Assembly: GCA_024180945.1 (NCBI GenBank)
Contig: JAKSGN010000002.1
Coordinates: 2,666,001 to 2,730,000 of the forward strand
Source: Macrophomina tecta
Taxonomy: Eukaryota; Ascomycota; Dothideomycetes; Botryosphaeriales; Botryosphaeriaceae
DNA: 64,000 nucleotides
Direction: 5' to 3'
The notes under the pieces are model-generated. The model was given only the letters and a program-made list of their open reading frames with translations, searched no databases and was not told the DNA's origin. Positions 11,309-21,576 of this stretch are shown here, piece after piece. Position numbers and translations under genes: made by a program. The stretch's first letter is position 1. The number at the start of each line of letters is the position of its first letter.

Positions 11309-14300
11309 ATGTGAGTCGTCCTCACCGCGCACGTACGACCATCGACCACCGCCATCGACCCCGTCCTGCCCCGAAACGGAATGGTGCTGATCCGGTGCTT
11401 GTCTCAGGAAGTTCGGCAAGCACATCCAGAAGCGCCAGCTCGATTTCCCAGAGTATGCCGCGAGCTTCGTCGACTACAAAGCTCTCAAGAAGGTTTGCTC
11501 TTCTTTTTTCCCTGCGTTATTTTCGCATTGCCTGACCCGCTTCCTAGCTCATCAAGAAATTGAGCGCCACCCCTGTTATCCATGCCCAAAATGAGCCTAG
11601 TCTGCTGGACCCACAGGCCTCCCTCCAGGCGAACAAAGCCACCTTCTTCTTCCGCCTCGAGCGCGAGCTTGAGAAGGTCAACAAGCTCTACCTGCAGAAG
11701 GAGGCCGAGCTGAAATTGCGCCTCAACACCCTCCTGGAGAAGAAGAGATCGCTCCAGTCCCAGCCCATCCCCATCTCCAAGCTCTCGTCGAAATACGTAA
11801 TCTTGGAAGAAGCCTTCCGCCTCTTCAGCAATGACCTCAACAAGCTGCAGCAGTTTGTCGAGATCAACGCCACTGCCTTCTCCAAGATCCTCAAGAAGGT
11901 GCGTCGCCCCTTTCTGATGGCGAGCTGATGGAACCTTGACATGCTTGGAACTCTTCCGGCGATGGCTAACTTCTTCGCAGTGGGACAAAACCTCAAAGGT
12001 TCGCTCGTCCATCCTCCCCATTCTGACTGGACTAACGTAGCAAAGTCCCGCACGAAAGAGCTCTACATATCTCGCGCCGTTGAAGTACAACCGTGTTTCA
12101 ACCGGGACGTCATCAGCGACCTTTCCGATCAGGCGACCACAAACCTCCTAGATTTTGCTGCCTGGGCTGAGGGTGAGCAGATGCAGTACACCACTTCAGT
12201 TGGACCAGAATTCTCCAACAGGATACGTGATGCCGATACCGACGCAGATCCTCAGATCCTGCAGACCATCACGTCTGGGAACACTTCAGGTGTCCAGGAG
12301 TGGATCAGCCGTGTTGTTCCCCTGCCTGATGCGAGAGATCGTATTACCAGGGCATTCCTTGCTACAGCGTATGACGCCCCGGAAGCGGCACTTAAAGTTA
12401 TGCTTGACACGAACCTAGTCGACCTCGATCAAGGCGACGATGTCAACGCGAGAAATTGCCTACACAAGGCGGCGATCTCCGGTCGGTCGCTGGTTCTGAA
12501 GATCGGTTTGGAAGGAAACGCTGATGTCACGGCTTCTGATGTCTATGGGAGAATACCGCTCCATTATGCCTGCATGCATGGCCATGTTGGCATGATCCAG
12601 GACCTCGTCACAGCCGCGCCCAGCACGGTTGACTTCAAGGACCACGATGGCTTCACTCCACTCATCCACAGCATAGTCCACAATCATCTCTCGTGCGTTC
12701 AAAGCCTTCTCCAACACAACGCTCGCATCGATCCCGCGGGAGAGTCCGACCACATACCTCTAAACCTTGCGTGTCAACATGGCCTACAGCCAATCGTTGA
12801 GCTTCTTCTGCAAGCGAAGCCACAGGTCTTGCCTGATGCCGAAGGCTTGTACCCGCAACATCTTGTGGCACGATCTGGCAAGAATCCCCAAATATGTCTG
12901 TTGCTGAGAGACTACGGAGTGAATCTGGACCAACCCGACAAGCTCTATCAATGGACACCACTGTTCCATGCAGCTAGTGAGGGACATGTGGAGTGTCTGA
13001 AGACTCTTTTGCACTGCGGTGTCAGTGTAGACGTCAAAGATGAGAAGGGGCTAACGTCCATGTATTACGCTACATGGGAAGGCCATCTGGAATGCATGAA
13101 ATTGTTGGCATCCGTGGTTAAGGATACCACGATGGCGCCTCCGCCTAAACCAGCTGCTCCCATGCTGAGTGCTGGCCCACCCCCATCTAGCACCCCTCAA
13201 CCAATGGCCATGGAGGTTGACGGGATACCCGACCTATCGCTACCTCCTCCCATCATCCCTATACGAAGATATGGCCACAACTTCCTCGAAAACAAGACGT
13301 TTGTCGTCATCAGTTTCGGTGCGTTGGATTCTGAGCCGATCAGATTTTACGAAGACAGCAAGTACCCTGCTGCACGCTTGACTATCGCGTCGAAGTCGTC
13401 CGATTTAATTCCACGGAATATCCTCCTTCCCATGTCCGAAGAGAACAAGGTCATTTCCTTCCAGGTAGATAACCTCGACACTTTCAGCATAGATTTCGAC
13501 GTCTATCCTACCTTTGGCGCAAAGGTGATCGCAAGGACAGAGGCTTCTTCCACAGTCTTCAGGAACAGGGAAACAAGTTCAGGCTTCTGCAATCTCGGCC
13601 TCTTCGATCCCAGACTGCGGACTATCGGCCGCATTAAGTTCAAGTTCAACATCATAACTCCTTTCCCTGGTCCGCCTTTGGAAATCACGCATTTTGCGAC
13701 GTATTGGAAAGCGACCAGTCAATTCGACGAGTCTCCAAGCGCTCTCATCACTGGCTCGAGCCTATCCGGTGATTATGTCAGACTTTTCGTGCAAATGACA
13801 TGCGACGGTGTTCCAGTGCTGTGCCCCCAGTGGAAGGTGGCCTATGGAAGGCTTGGTATACCAGTCACACGGCTGACATATGACGAATTCCTCTACGTCG
13901 GCGCTCAGCATAATGGGGGCGAGCCGGCTTTGGAGGCCTTGTCCCGCACCCCAGCAGAAGACAGTAGGTATCCCTTTTAATAATCTCAGAACAATAATCT
14001 GACAATTGGGTAGTCTCAAGCATCCACAGAATCCTTGCGAACTCCTTCGTCAGTCTGAAAGACGCCCTCGATAGGCTCCCAGTCGATGTCCGAATTGAGC
14101 TCCATATTCTCTATCCCAACCGCGTGGAAGAAGAGACACTAAGGTTGGGGCCAACTCCGAATTTAAACCAGTTCGCGGATACGCTACTGAGCATAGTATT
14201 TGCTCATGCTCGCCACTTGCGTGAACAAGCGGAGACGAGGTCAAGATCCATCGTCTTTTCAAGCTTCAATGCCGATATGTGTACGGCACTGAACTGGAAG

Positions 14301-14771
14301 CAGCCCAACTGTATGTTTTCTCCACATTAAGTATTATGCAACACTAACATATCCAGACCCGGTACTTCTTGGAAACGAGCTGGGCGCAGATCCTATCGAC
14401 GCAACTGCAGATTCCCAGAAGGTCCTCAGCAGTGGACGCACCACCATTTCCGTCAAGGAGGCTGTTCAGGTCGCACAGAACAATAATCTGATGGGCTTGA
14501 TCTGTAGCTCCCGCTTGTTGGTACGTTGGAAAATTATTCTTTCTGCACTACTCCCATTCTTTTCCAGAAATCATGTCTTCTAACCAGAGCACACTGTCAA
14601 CAGGACCTCGCACCTGCACTCATCGAATCCGTCAAAACGGCCAGCTTGGTCCTCATTGCAGACCTTTCCACCCAAAAATCCTCTTTCGCCAACTCGGCCA
14701 CAACTGAAAAGATCGACGGATATTTCAAGGGCGAAGGCGTGTTGCATTTCAACGAGACAGTTGATATTTAG
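11309..14771 (+). CDS. nuc-2: SPX-ankyrin-GDPD phosphate sensor, NUC-2/PHO81 homologue
   Basis: Inhibitor of the PHO85-type cyclin/CDK complex in the phosphate-starvation pathway. Eight exons (11309-11310, 11408-11492, 11548-11898, 11981-11998, 12046-13963, 14014-14310, 14357-14520, 14604-14771) total 3003 nt, 1000 residues. Residues 1 to about 165 are an SPX domain (MKFGKHIQKRQLDFPEYAAS, YKALKKLIKKLSATP, FSKILKKWDK). Ankyrin repeats span about 280-500 (IPLHYACMHGHVGMIQDLV, WTPLFHAASEGHVECLKTLL). The rest is the degenerate glycerophosphodiesterase-like region (VPVLCPQWKVAYG, PVDVRIELHILYP, LNWKQPNYPVLLGNE). The start codon is split: exon 1 supplies AT, and G follows a 97-bp intron. Exon 4 is only 18 nt (WDKTSK). 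Neurospora NUC-2 is of similar length. Confidence 0.93.
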
Positions 14772-15395
14772 GACAGCCCCATTCGCCGGGTGGGCTTGAG
14801 AAGGAAATAGACTGGGAAGGTGTTGGTGAAACTTCGTATTCGTCCTAATTCACTCAGAGGAGTAGAAAGAGGGGGCGCCATTATCCTGTTGTGCTTTGCT
14901 AAATTGGCCTGCTTCTTCATTGTTCGCTGCGTCCTCCCAAAGATTGAAAAGAACCCTCAACTCTGCTCTTTTCCAGCTCTTTCTCCCCTCTTCTTTTTCA
15001 CATTCGTGTGCTAGGCTGCGAGGCTTCAGAGAAGAAAAGTTCACCTGTCCTATGGTTGCAAATTTCTTCTTTTCGATGTTTGACTCTCATGTCGTTATGC
15101 CGGTACGAGGGATGCGCAAACTATGAGCTACCTGTAGATATTAGCCAAGGAAAGCGAGGGGTGTTCAGTATTTTTTTTCCCCCGCTTTTTTGCATCACTC
15201 AACGTCCTTTTCTTTCACTCCCATCTTCCTCTTCGATTGTTGAGATACCACCACTGCCAGTACCAAGGAATTGATCCATAGACCGCCTCTTTCATTGAGG
15301 GCTTCCTCATTTTTCTTGTTCTTTTCCCTGCGTATTGACTCCTGCTATATCTAATTCATCCTTTTTCACTTGTGCATTCCACTCCTCACAAGTCA

Positions 15396-15429
15396 CCCCC
15401 CCCCCCCCCAAAAAAAAAAAAAAAAAAAA
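15396..15429. repeat. Composite homopolymer C14-A20
   Basis: Fourteen C followed at once by twenty A, about 630 bp beyond the NUC-2 homologue stop codon. Run lengths may be affected by sequencing error. Confidence 0.8.
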
Positions 15430-16617
15430 TCCTTCGCCGGCTGGCTGTCCTGCTGCCCTGTCCGGAGGAGCTTTAATGTAGGTGGTGGTAATGCGAAAGG
15501 GCCTGCAGGTCCGGGATGCTACAGACCAAGGCCAATGTATCAGCGTAAAGCACGTTGCCGGAAGTCGATCGTGATTCGGGATAGTTCTTTTACTTTTTTT
15601 TTTTTTTTTTTCAGTTACTTGCTCTGATCAACTCAAAAAGAGCCAGTGACTCGGTTTCAGACGTCCCGTGGATACTTGCGTCAACCTTTTCCCTTTCCAC
15701 CGTCACGATACAGAAGGAAGAAAAGAGAGAGAGAGAGATGGGGACGGGCGGGGGGAGGGAGGATGAGGAGATGTCTGACTGTCGCTCGCCGCCGTGATAG
15801 AGCCCTAGGGCTTCAAGAAATCAAGGATGGGAGGTCGCGCAATGAACGTATGAGGGAACACCTTTCGAAGAAGCTAAGCCCGCCGTATAGGGCCACGAAG
15901 CTTTCCGGAGAAGAAGATATAGCATGCTCCAAAATCTCGCGGTCTCTGCTGTAAATCGCGAAGTATGTGCTCGCCATCTATAGAAGGTGAACAGCCAGCA
16001 CTTGTGGGAATGTAAAGGCTGCAGTGAACCGAGCCGCCCCGCATTCAACTCAAGTAGCACTGAACGCACACTGGACATATCTCTAGATATATGCTGCCAT
16101 TCAGACAGGATTTCAGACCTGTTGTTACCGAACATGCTCAAGTCAGTGATTCACACGGTGAGTCTGGAATAAGATTTGATTGAAGACATCCTTAACCGCT
16201 CTTTTCAATTCCGATATGCTGCAGCTCTATCGTGGAGAAGAGCAAGATATGCAGGAATAAGAGTGAAATACGCAGAATAGGAAAAGAAATCTCCCTTTTC
16301 GCGACCTGCCCAAGAGAGAAATGCATGATTGCCCTGAGAGTCTGGAAAATGGCAACCAGAAAATGAGTGCGTAAAAAGAGGTTTGAAATGCCGCCCGCTG
16401 CTGACTATTCCCTCCATATGAACTCCTTTCGCTGATGCAAACGTGGTTGAAAACAAAAAGGAAAGAGAAACTTGAAACGCAAACTTGTTGTAGAGTAGTA
16501 AAGCACAATGCTCTCAGACCTTAAACGCCCCGTTGCGTCATCATCTTCCATCAGTAATGAAGAACGAATGCAAGCTCGTCCAAAGGATTCGCTTCTTTCT
16601 GTAAATCTTCTCCCCGT

Positions 16618-16655
16618 CCCCCCCCCCCCCAACCAAAAAAAAAAAAAAAAAAAAA
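16618..16655. repeat. Composite homopolymer C13-AACC-A21
   Basis: Thirteen C, a four-base spacer, then 21 A, about 150 bp beyond the SOG2 stop codon (minus-strand gene). Confidence 0.8.
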
Positions 16656-16805
16656 CAAGTAGGAATAGGGCTTGCTGTGCGTCCCGGAGTATCTGTTGCT
16701 GGTCCGTATAAAGTCACGGGAATACACTAGTAGAAAAATGTCGATCATAGAAAGCAAAATGATGGTGCAAGCGCGCTTCGTAGGCGGGCACGACGATGCG
16801 TTGGT

Positions 16806-19800
16806 CTAGATGCGGCGCTGAGTCTGCTGCAGGAGGCGGTCGGCCCTCTCAAAGACATTGCCAGCAAAGCGACCTGTCATGGGTGGGTCAATAGGCGTGG
16901 ACGTCGGCGCGTGGCCAGGTGTACTGGGGATAGTGGCCTGTGCCGCGGCGCCAAGAGCAGCGCTGAGCGGAGTAGCAGGCACAGGCGTGACAAAACCCAA
17001 AGTCGAGGATGGGGTAGCGCTATGGCTGTAACTGGTGTTGATGGGAATTGAGGTGTTGATTGGACCGGGTATCGAAGACGTGCTAAGACCACTGAGACCG
17101 TGGCCTAGATGACGAGTGTCTGATGAACGAATGGAGAGTGCCGACTGGGGAGGGAACATGGCGGAGGAGTCATTGCGCACGGCAAGATGGCTCCATGGCG
17201 AGGCAGTAATGGCACCACCTGCTTCCTTGACGGCCTTCTGAACGGGCTTCATCACTTGTTTGATGTCCTCAGGCAGCTGGCCCATCTGTCCGAGCTCCTT
17301 GACCGCTACAGCCAGGTCACTCCACGCTTTGACCCAAGCTGTGCAAAGCTCCCAGAAACGCTGTGAGTTTCGGAACTCCGCATCTCTTAGTTTGATGGTC
17401 TTCAGAACTTCGTTGAGCGACGTAGCCGCCTGGTGTGCCTCTGTAGATCGCTCGAGAACTCTCATCCACCTGGGATATGCCATGTGGCCGCGCTCACCGT
17501 CATCTCGAGTTGCTAGACAGGCTTGCTCAAAGCGCTCATGGCATACCGGAAGGTTCTGCAACGTAAACGCACAAGCATTCCTGAGCTTTTGCCAGATACG
17601 TTCGAAGATCTGCTCTTCGTCTGCGTCATCCAAGCTTCTCATGGTGTTGGTACGCGACATGGAAACAGAGCCCAATGTGGCGAATGATTCGCCCGAGCGG
17701 GGGGTAGCGGCCGAGGTGATACTCGTTAGAGTGTTGGTGCGGCTGTTTGGACGCATAGGCGGTGTCAGACCATAAACCCCGTTTGGATTGCCATTCGCCT
17801 CGAAACTCATGGCTTGGGACGCCATCAGCCGCTGTTCCGGATTTGGCATTGTCTGAGTCGGTGTGGTAGACGACCGGGCGTAACGAGGGTCCAATTTGGC
17901 GGGTTCTGCAAACTCAACGCCCAGCACTTCGCATGCATTGCGTGCCTCCACCGCGCCCATGTACTGCGCGTTGATCTGCGCTCGCCAAGCGCTGCGAACG
18001 CCGGGAGCATTGATTGCTCTGGCCACCTCATCCTCCGAGTCATGCATCTGTGTTTCAAGCTCGATGAGCAAATCCATGCAGGCTTCACTCTCATCCAGCA
18101 ATTTACTGAACAGATTGTCTGCCTCATCCTCCTGGTCTTCTATCAATGCCTCGTAGCGATTGACCAACTCTGACAGAGCGTATGCGCTCGCTCGCGTCTT
18201 CTGGAACTGGGTCATGAGAGCATGCTGGCTTGGCAGGTTTACACGCCGCAGCAGCCTCTCGGTAGGAGTGAGGAAATCGATTGCAGATTCCGCGGTTAGT
18301 CGACAAGCCTGAACAGTGTCATCATAATCGCTCGACCATGGTTTATGCTCCACGAGGTCCGACAAGGGACGAATGGAGTTTAGTCTGGATCGCGGCTGGT
18401 CGCCATTAAGTGAAGCACCGTGAAAGCCGTTGCCCGGAAATTGGGAAGGAGCTGAGTCGTGGCTAAGACCACGAGAGTGGGTAGGACCGTTGGGTCGTCC
18501 CTCGTTCACAGGCGCAAGGTCCGTTGCCTTCCGGGTGACCATGCCCATACGTTTAGAACGCATGCTTGCTGCTCCAGCACCTTCACTATGACTGCGGTTA
18601 CGCTCGTTCCCATTGACGGTGAGAGGACCCACGGCGGGTCGGCGCATGCTTGCGTTCTGCTGGGACTGGACTCTGTAGTGGGAACGGGCCGGGATGGGGG
18701 GAGCCGGAGCATTGTTGGGCGAATCTGGCTTAGGCTTCGAATCACCGAATGCATCCATACTGCTGATGCTTGGCTTGACCGGAAACCTTCCGCCGCCGCC
18801 ACCACCACCTCCTTTGGAACGGGTTGGACGGGGGGTCTCAACATTGCTTTCGCTAGTAGTATCATTAGCCTGTCGCTCAGGGTAGCACAAATGTATCTTG
18901 GGGCTTACCTGGAGTCCCCTTCAGACTCAACCTTGAGGCGTTCCCGCGTGGCGACCTGACGAAGGTATCGCTTGACTTGGGTTGTGATTAAAGCATCACG
19001 CTCGTTATCCCCTGAGGGAGCGGGAGCCTTGTCCTTAATGCTGCATATCTCCGGCGGCGGGAAAATGATAGGATTACCGTCGAGCTTCAGCATGTGGAGG
19101 CTGCTGATATCGCCGAGGCAAACAGGGAGCCGTTCGATTCTGTTCCGCTGGATGGCAAGCACCTTCAGGGAGGTGAGGTTGGAAATCTCCTCGGGAATCT
19201 CTCTGATCTTGTTCTTGCTGACATCGAGAATCTCGAGAGTCGGCAGTTGTAGGATCTAACCCTTGATCTCAGCAATCAACCCGTCATGGCACATTCTGTT
19301 TTCCACATACCGCCGGGGGGAACTCGCGTAAGGCATTGTAGCGGACGTTCAGATAACGCAGCCGGGCACACTCGGACATGCGAAGGGGCAAGGTGCTGAA
19401 GGAGTTGTGCGATAGCGCCAGCCTGCAACACAGCGTCAGCTAAATCGGCTCTGCAGCGCGGGGGGTACCACCACCGCCAGGGCGCTCCAGGGCACAGAGG
19501 GAGAAAGCCTTGGCGACAGCACGCAGCGCGCGCCAGCCAACGGAGAGCTCGCAGACTTCAGCTGGCGAGCATGAAGGAGATCTGCATCCACCAGGCGGCA
19601 TGAAAGCTCCCATGGCGTGCGCTCGAGTCATCGGCTTCTCCCCCCCCGGGCTGGCTCCTGGAACGGCGGGCGAGCGCAGGCGCTGGCGGCGACGCACCTC
19701 TCGATGTCGGCCTTGATAATGTCGATGACGTCCTCGGGCAAGCGGCGGATGGCATGGTGACCCAGGTCAATGGTGATGCCGGGCTGGGCGAGGTCCTTCA

Positions 19801-19909
19801 CGACATCGGGCTCGGTACGGCGCGTAGTGTCCTCGCGGGCCTGCTCGATGGTCTTGCGGACGAGCGCGACCACCTCGTCGTCGGAGAGGGGAGGGCGATC
19901 TTCGCTCAT
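16806..19909 (-). CDS. SOG2-like leucine-rich repeat protein (RAM/NDR kinase network)
   Basis: Homologue of yeast Sog2, a component of the RAM network that controls the Cbk1/Ndr kinase and polarised growth. Four exons (19909-19698, 19422-19311, 19255-18909, 18852-16806) give 905 residues. The N-terminus (SEDRPPLSDDEVVALVRK) leads into LRRs at about residues 45-190: IERLALSHNSFSTLPLRM, LRYLNVRYNALREFPPAI, LEILDVSKNKIREIPEEI, LKVLAIQRNRIERLPVCL. A Gly/Ser/Pro-rich linker (RSKGGGGGGGGRFPVKPS) follows, then the conserved Sog2 helical region (QALMTQFQKTRASAYALSEL in approximate form). The third intron (56 bp) is placed so that a CTAAT branch site precedes TAG and the frame is kept; a nearer CAG would make a 39-bp intron in the wrong frame. 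Several upstream ATGs precede the start. Confidence 0.85.
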
Positions 19910-19950
19910 AGTGAGGGCATGTTCGGGGCCTGGGAGAGTAGTAAGGACAT
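19906..19950 (-). promoter_or_regulatory. 14-codon upstream ORF overlapping the SOG2 start (ATGA)
   Basis: On the minus strand an ATG at 19950 opens a 14-codon frame whose TGA stop (19908-19906) overlaps the SOG2 ATG (19909-19907), forming ATGA. Two more upstream ATGs lie at 19978 (7 codons) and 19964 (about 65 codons, strong CCCACC context, running past the SOG2 start in another frame). Whether they are transcribed is not known. Confidence 0.4.
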
Positions 19951-20832
19951 TGCTCAAAGGTCATGGTGGGAGAGCATGGCGGGCGTTGGAGAGTTGAGCT
20001 GCAGGTACAGGGCTAGGCGTGGAGGCCGGTCGGCGATCCGTTGCTGGCGGCGGCAAGGGGCGATGCACAAAGCAGAACACTCCACGACCCAACACTCGCC
20101 CCCATCAGCCAATTGGCGCCGACCACTGCGGGAAACAACTTGCAGGTGCCAGTACCTTCCTTGTACGCTGCCCGGAAGATCTCTGCGAGACTTTGCCGCC
20201 GCGTTTCCTCCATCGCCAGAGTCCGTCCGGCGGCGTCATTGTGCTGGTGCTCGCGCGCGCACTTCTGGACCGCAACCCCGTTATCGATCGCGTCAAAACG
20301 CGCGCACCAGAACGCGTGCTCCCATGGCGGCGGCCAGGCGGCCAGGCGGCCAGGCGGCCAGGCGGCTGGCTTGCGCCCAGAGCTGAGCCTGCTTGTGGTT
20401 CCTGGCGTATCCGATCGCAGCGCCGCTGTTAGCTTTCCCGGCCCGCTCCTCCGGTGCCTGGCTGTCGCCGCCGGAGGTGGTGGATGGGCAGGAGCAAAAG
20501 CACATGTAGCTATCAGAAAAAAAGATATCGGGAACCCGCCTTCACTCGCGACGTGCCACGTCACACGTGATATCACAGGCCCGCTGCCTCCTGGGACCCG
20601 TCATTCTGCAATGCCTCTCATCCTTCCCGCTGCTCCCCTCCGCCCAGCTTGCAGCTGTCCTGCCGCCAACGACCACCCGCCAGCTGGCTCAGCTCGCCCG
20701 CACTTTCCCGCCACCTGTCCAGCATCTCTGTGTCCGCGTCCGCAAGCTTTGTCTGCGTGTTTGCTCTCACTGAGCACAGCCAGCAATCCAGTTCACAACC
20801 TTCTTCCCAAGACCCTGCCCCACTGCCGCGCT
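19910..20832. promoter_or_regulatory. Divergent promoter region, SOG2 and coiled-coil gene
   Basis: GC-rich 0.9 kb between two divergent starts. It carries four perfect copies of GGCCAGGC (20332-20363). The frame of the downstream gene stays open far upstream here, but the translation is Pro/Ala/Cys-rich and looks like untranslated, pyrimidine-rich leader. Confidence 0.45.
20332..20363. repeat. Tandem 8-bp repeat, four copies of GGCCAGGC
   Basis: Four identical head-to-tail units at 20332-20339, 20340-20347, 20348-20355 and 20356-20363, between two divergent genes. Confidence 0.9.
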
Positions 20833-21576
20833 ATGAGCCGTCTGTACAACTATCTCTTTGGCAACCGTCACGAGCAGGAGATGGAGACAAAGCTCCAACT
20901 CCTGGAGCGGAAGATCGAAGATGCCGAGATCATGGGCAGATACCGAGACGCCAAGCTTGTCGCCTTGCTGGATCGAATCGAATGTCTGGAGACGGAATTC
21001 ACCAGGCAGAAGACCACTCTGCTTCAGCAGAAGACGGCCCTGGAGGAACAGCTCGTCCATGCTCGTCGGACACGGTCCAGTTCGACACTCCAGCCCCTGC
21101 AACCAATCACCGACACTCCGAAGCCAGCAATTGCCTCCGCCGACGTGTTCCTGGTCGACCCTGAAACCGCGCGGCCGCTGACAGCATTCAAATTCGCCGA
21201 CTGCATCGCTCCGGACAGACGAGAGCGTGGTGCTGAAGCTTCGCCCGCACTCCTCGATGAGCCCTTCTTCAAGAATAAGATGAAGGCTTCGCTCGAGGCC
21301 TACGGCCACCCTGCTCCGCCCGCTGGCTCGCTCTATCGCTGCGACACGATGAGCCGCATTAACAACTCGGGAGAGCTCGGCAATAGCGCGAAGGACATGT
21401 ATCAGAGCAATGAAAAGGGCCAGATGGCGTATTGCCTGCGCAACGACAACCCTCACCCAGGTAAGCCAATTCCCGGCGTTCGGGTCTCGGAACTAAATGA
21501 CATTCAAGACGTGGCTGTGTCTCCCCGCGCCTCTCTCGGCGCTTTGAGGATTGGCGATGCAGAGAAAATGGGATGA
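20833..21576 (+). CDS. Small coiled-coil protein of unknown function
   Basis: I do not recognise the family. Two exons, 20833-21460 and 21509-21576, give 231 residues starting SRLYNYLFGNRHEQEME. Residues about 15-80 form a likely coiled coil (TKLQLLERKIEDAEIMG, IECLETEFTRQKTTLLQQK). The middle is Pro/Ala-rich; a conserved-looking block reads DEPFFKNKMKASLEAYGHPA and the C-terminus is charged. The 48-bp intron has donor GTAAGC, a CTAAAT branch-like site and acceptor AAG, and is a multiple of three without a stop, so retention would add 16 residues (247 aa). The start is the ATG after the pyrimidine-rich leader; an in-frame ATG at 20611 is possible but its sequence looks non-coding. Confidence 0.6.
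   Translation: MSRLYNYLFGNRHEQEMETKLQLLERKIEDAEIMGRYRDAKLVALLDRIECLETEFTRQKTTLLQQKTALEEQLVHARRTRSSSTLQPLQPITDTPKPAIASADVFLVDPETARPLTAFKFADCIAPDRRERGAEASPALLDEPFFKNKMKASLEAYGHPAPPAGSLYRCDTMSRINNSGELGNSAKDMYQSNEKGQMAYCLRNDNPHPGKPIPGVRVSELNDIQDVAVSPRASLGALRIGDAEKMG

Larger units (their letters stand above)
14772..16805. other. Convergent intergenic region between the NUC-2 homologue and SOG2
   Basis: Two kilobases between two 3' ends. It contains a C14A20 composite run (15396-15429), a T run (15594-15611) and a second C-run/A-run composite (16618-16655). No open frame shows a family signature. Confidence 0.55.

Noticed and set aside
10466..11425. Long minus-strand open frame (about 319 codons) upstream of the NUC-2 homologue
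   Set aside because: Arg/Ser/Gly-rich with no domain, overlaps the leader and first exon of a well-supported gene, and lies in GC-rich DNA where frames stay open by chance.
18868..18908. A 39-bp SOG2 intron ending at the nearer CAG
   Set aside because: It is too short for this genome and shifts the downstream frame; the 56-bp version ending in TAG has a branch site and keeps the SESNVETPRP frame.
20041..20832. N-terminal extension of the coiled-coil protein by up to 264 codons
   Set aside because: The added part is Pro/Ala/Cys/Arg-rich, includes the 8-bp tandem repeat, and looks like promoter and leader; the conserved-looking part starts at 20833.
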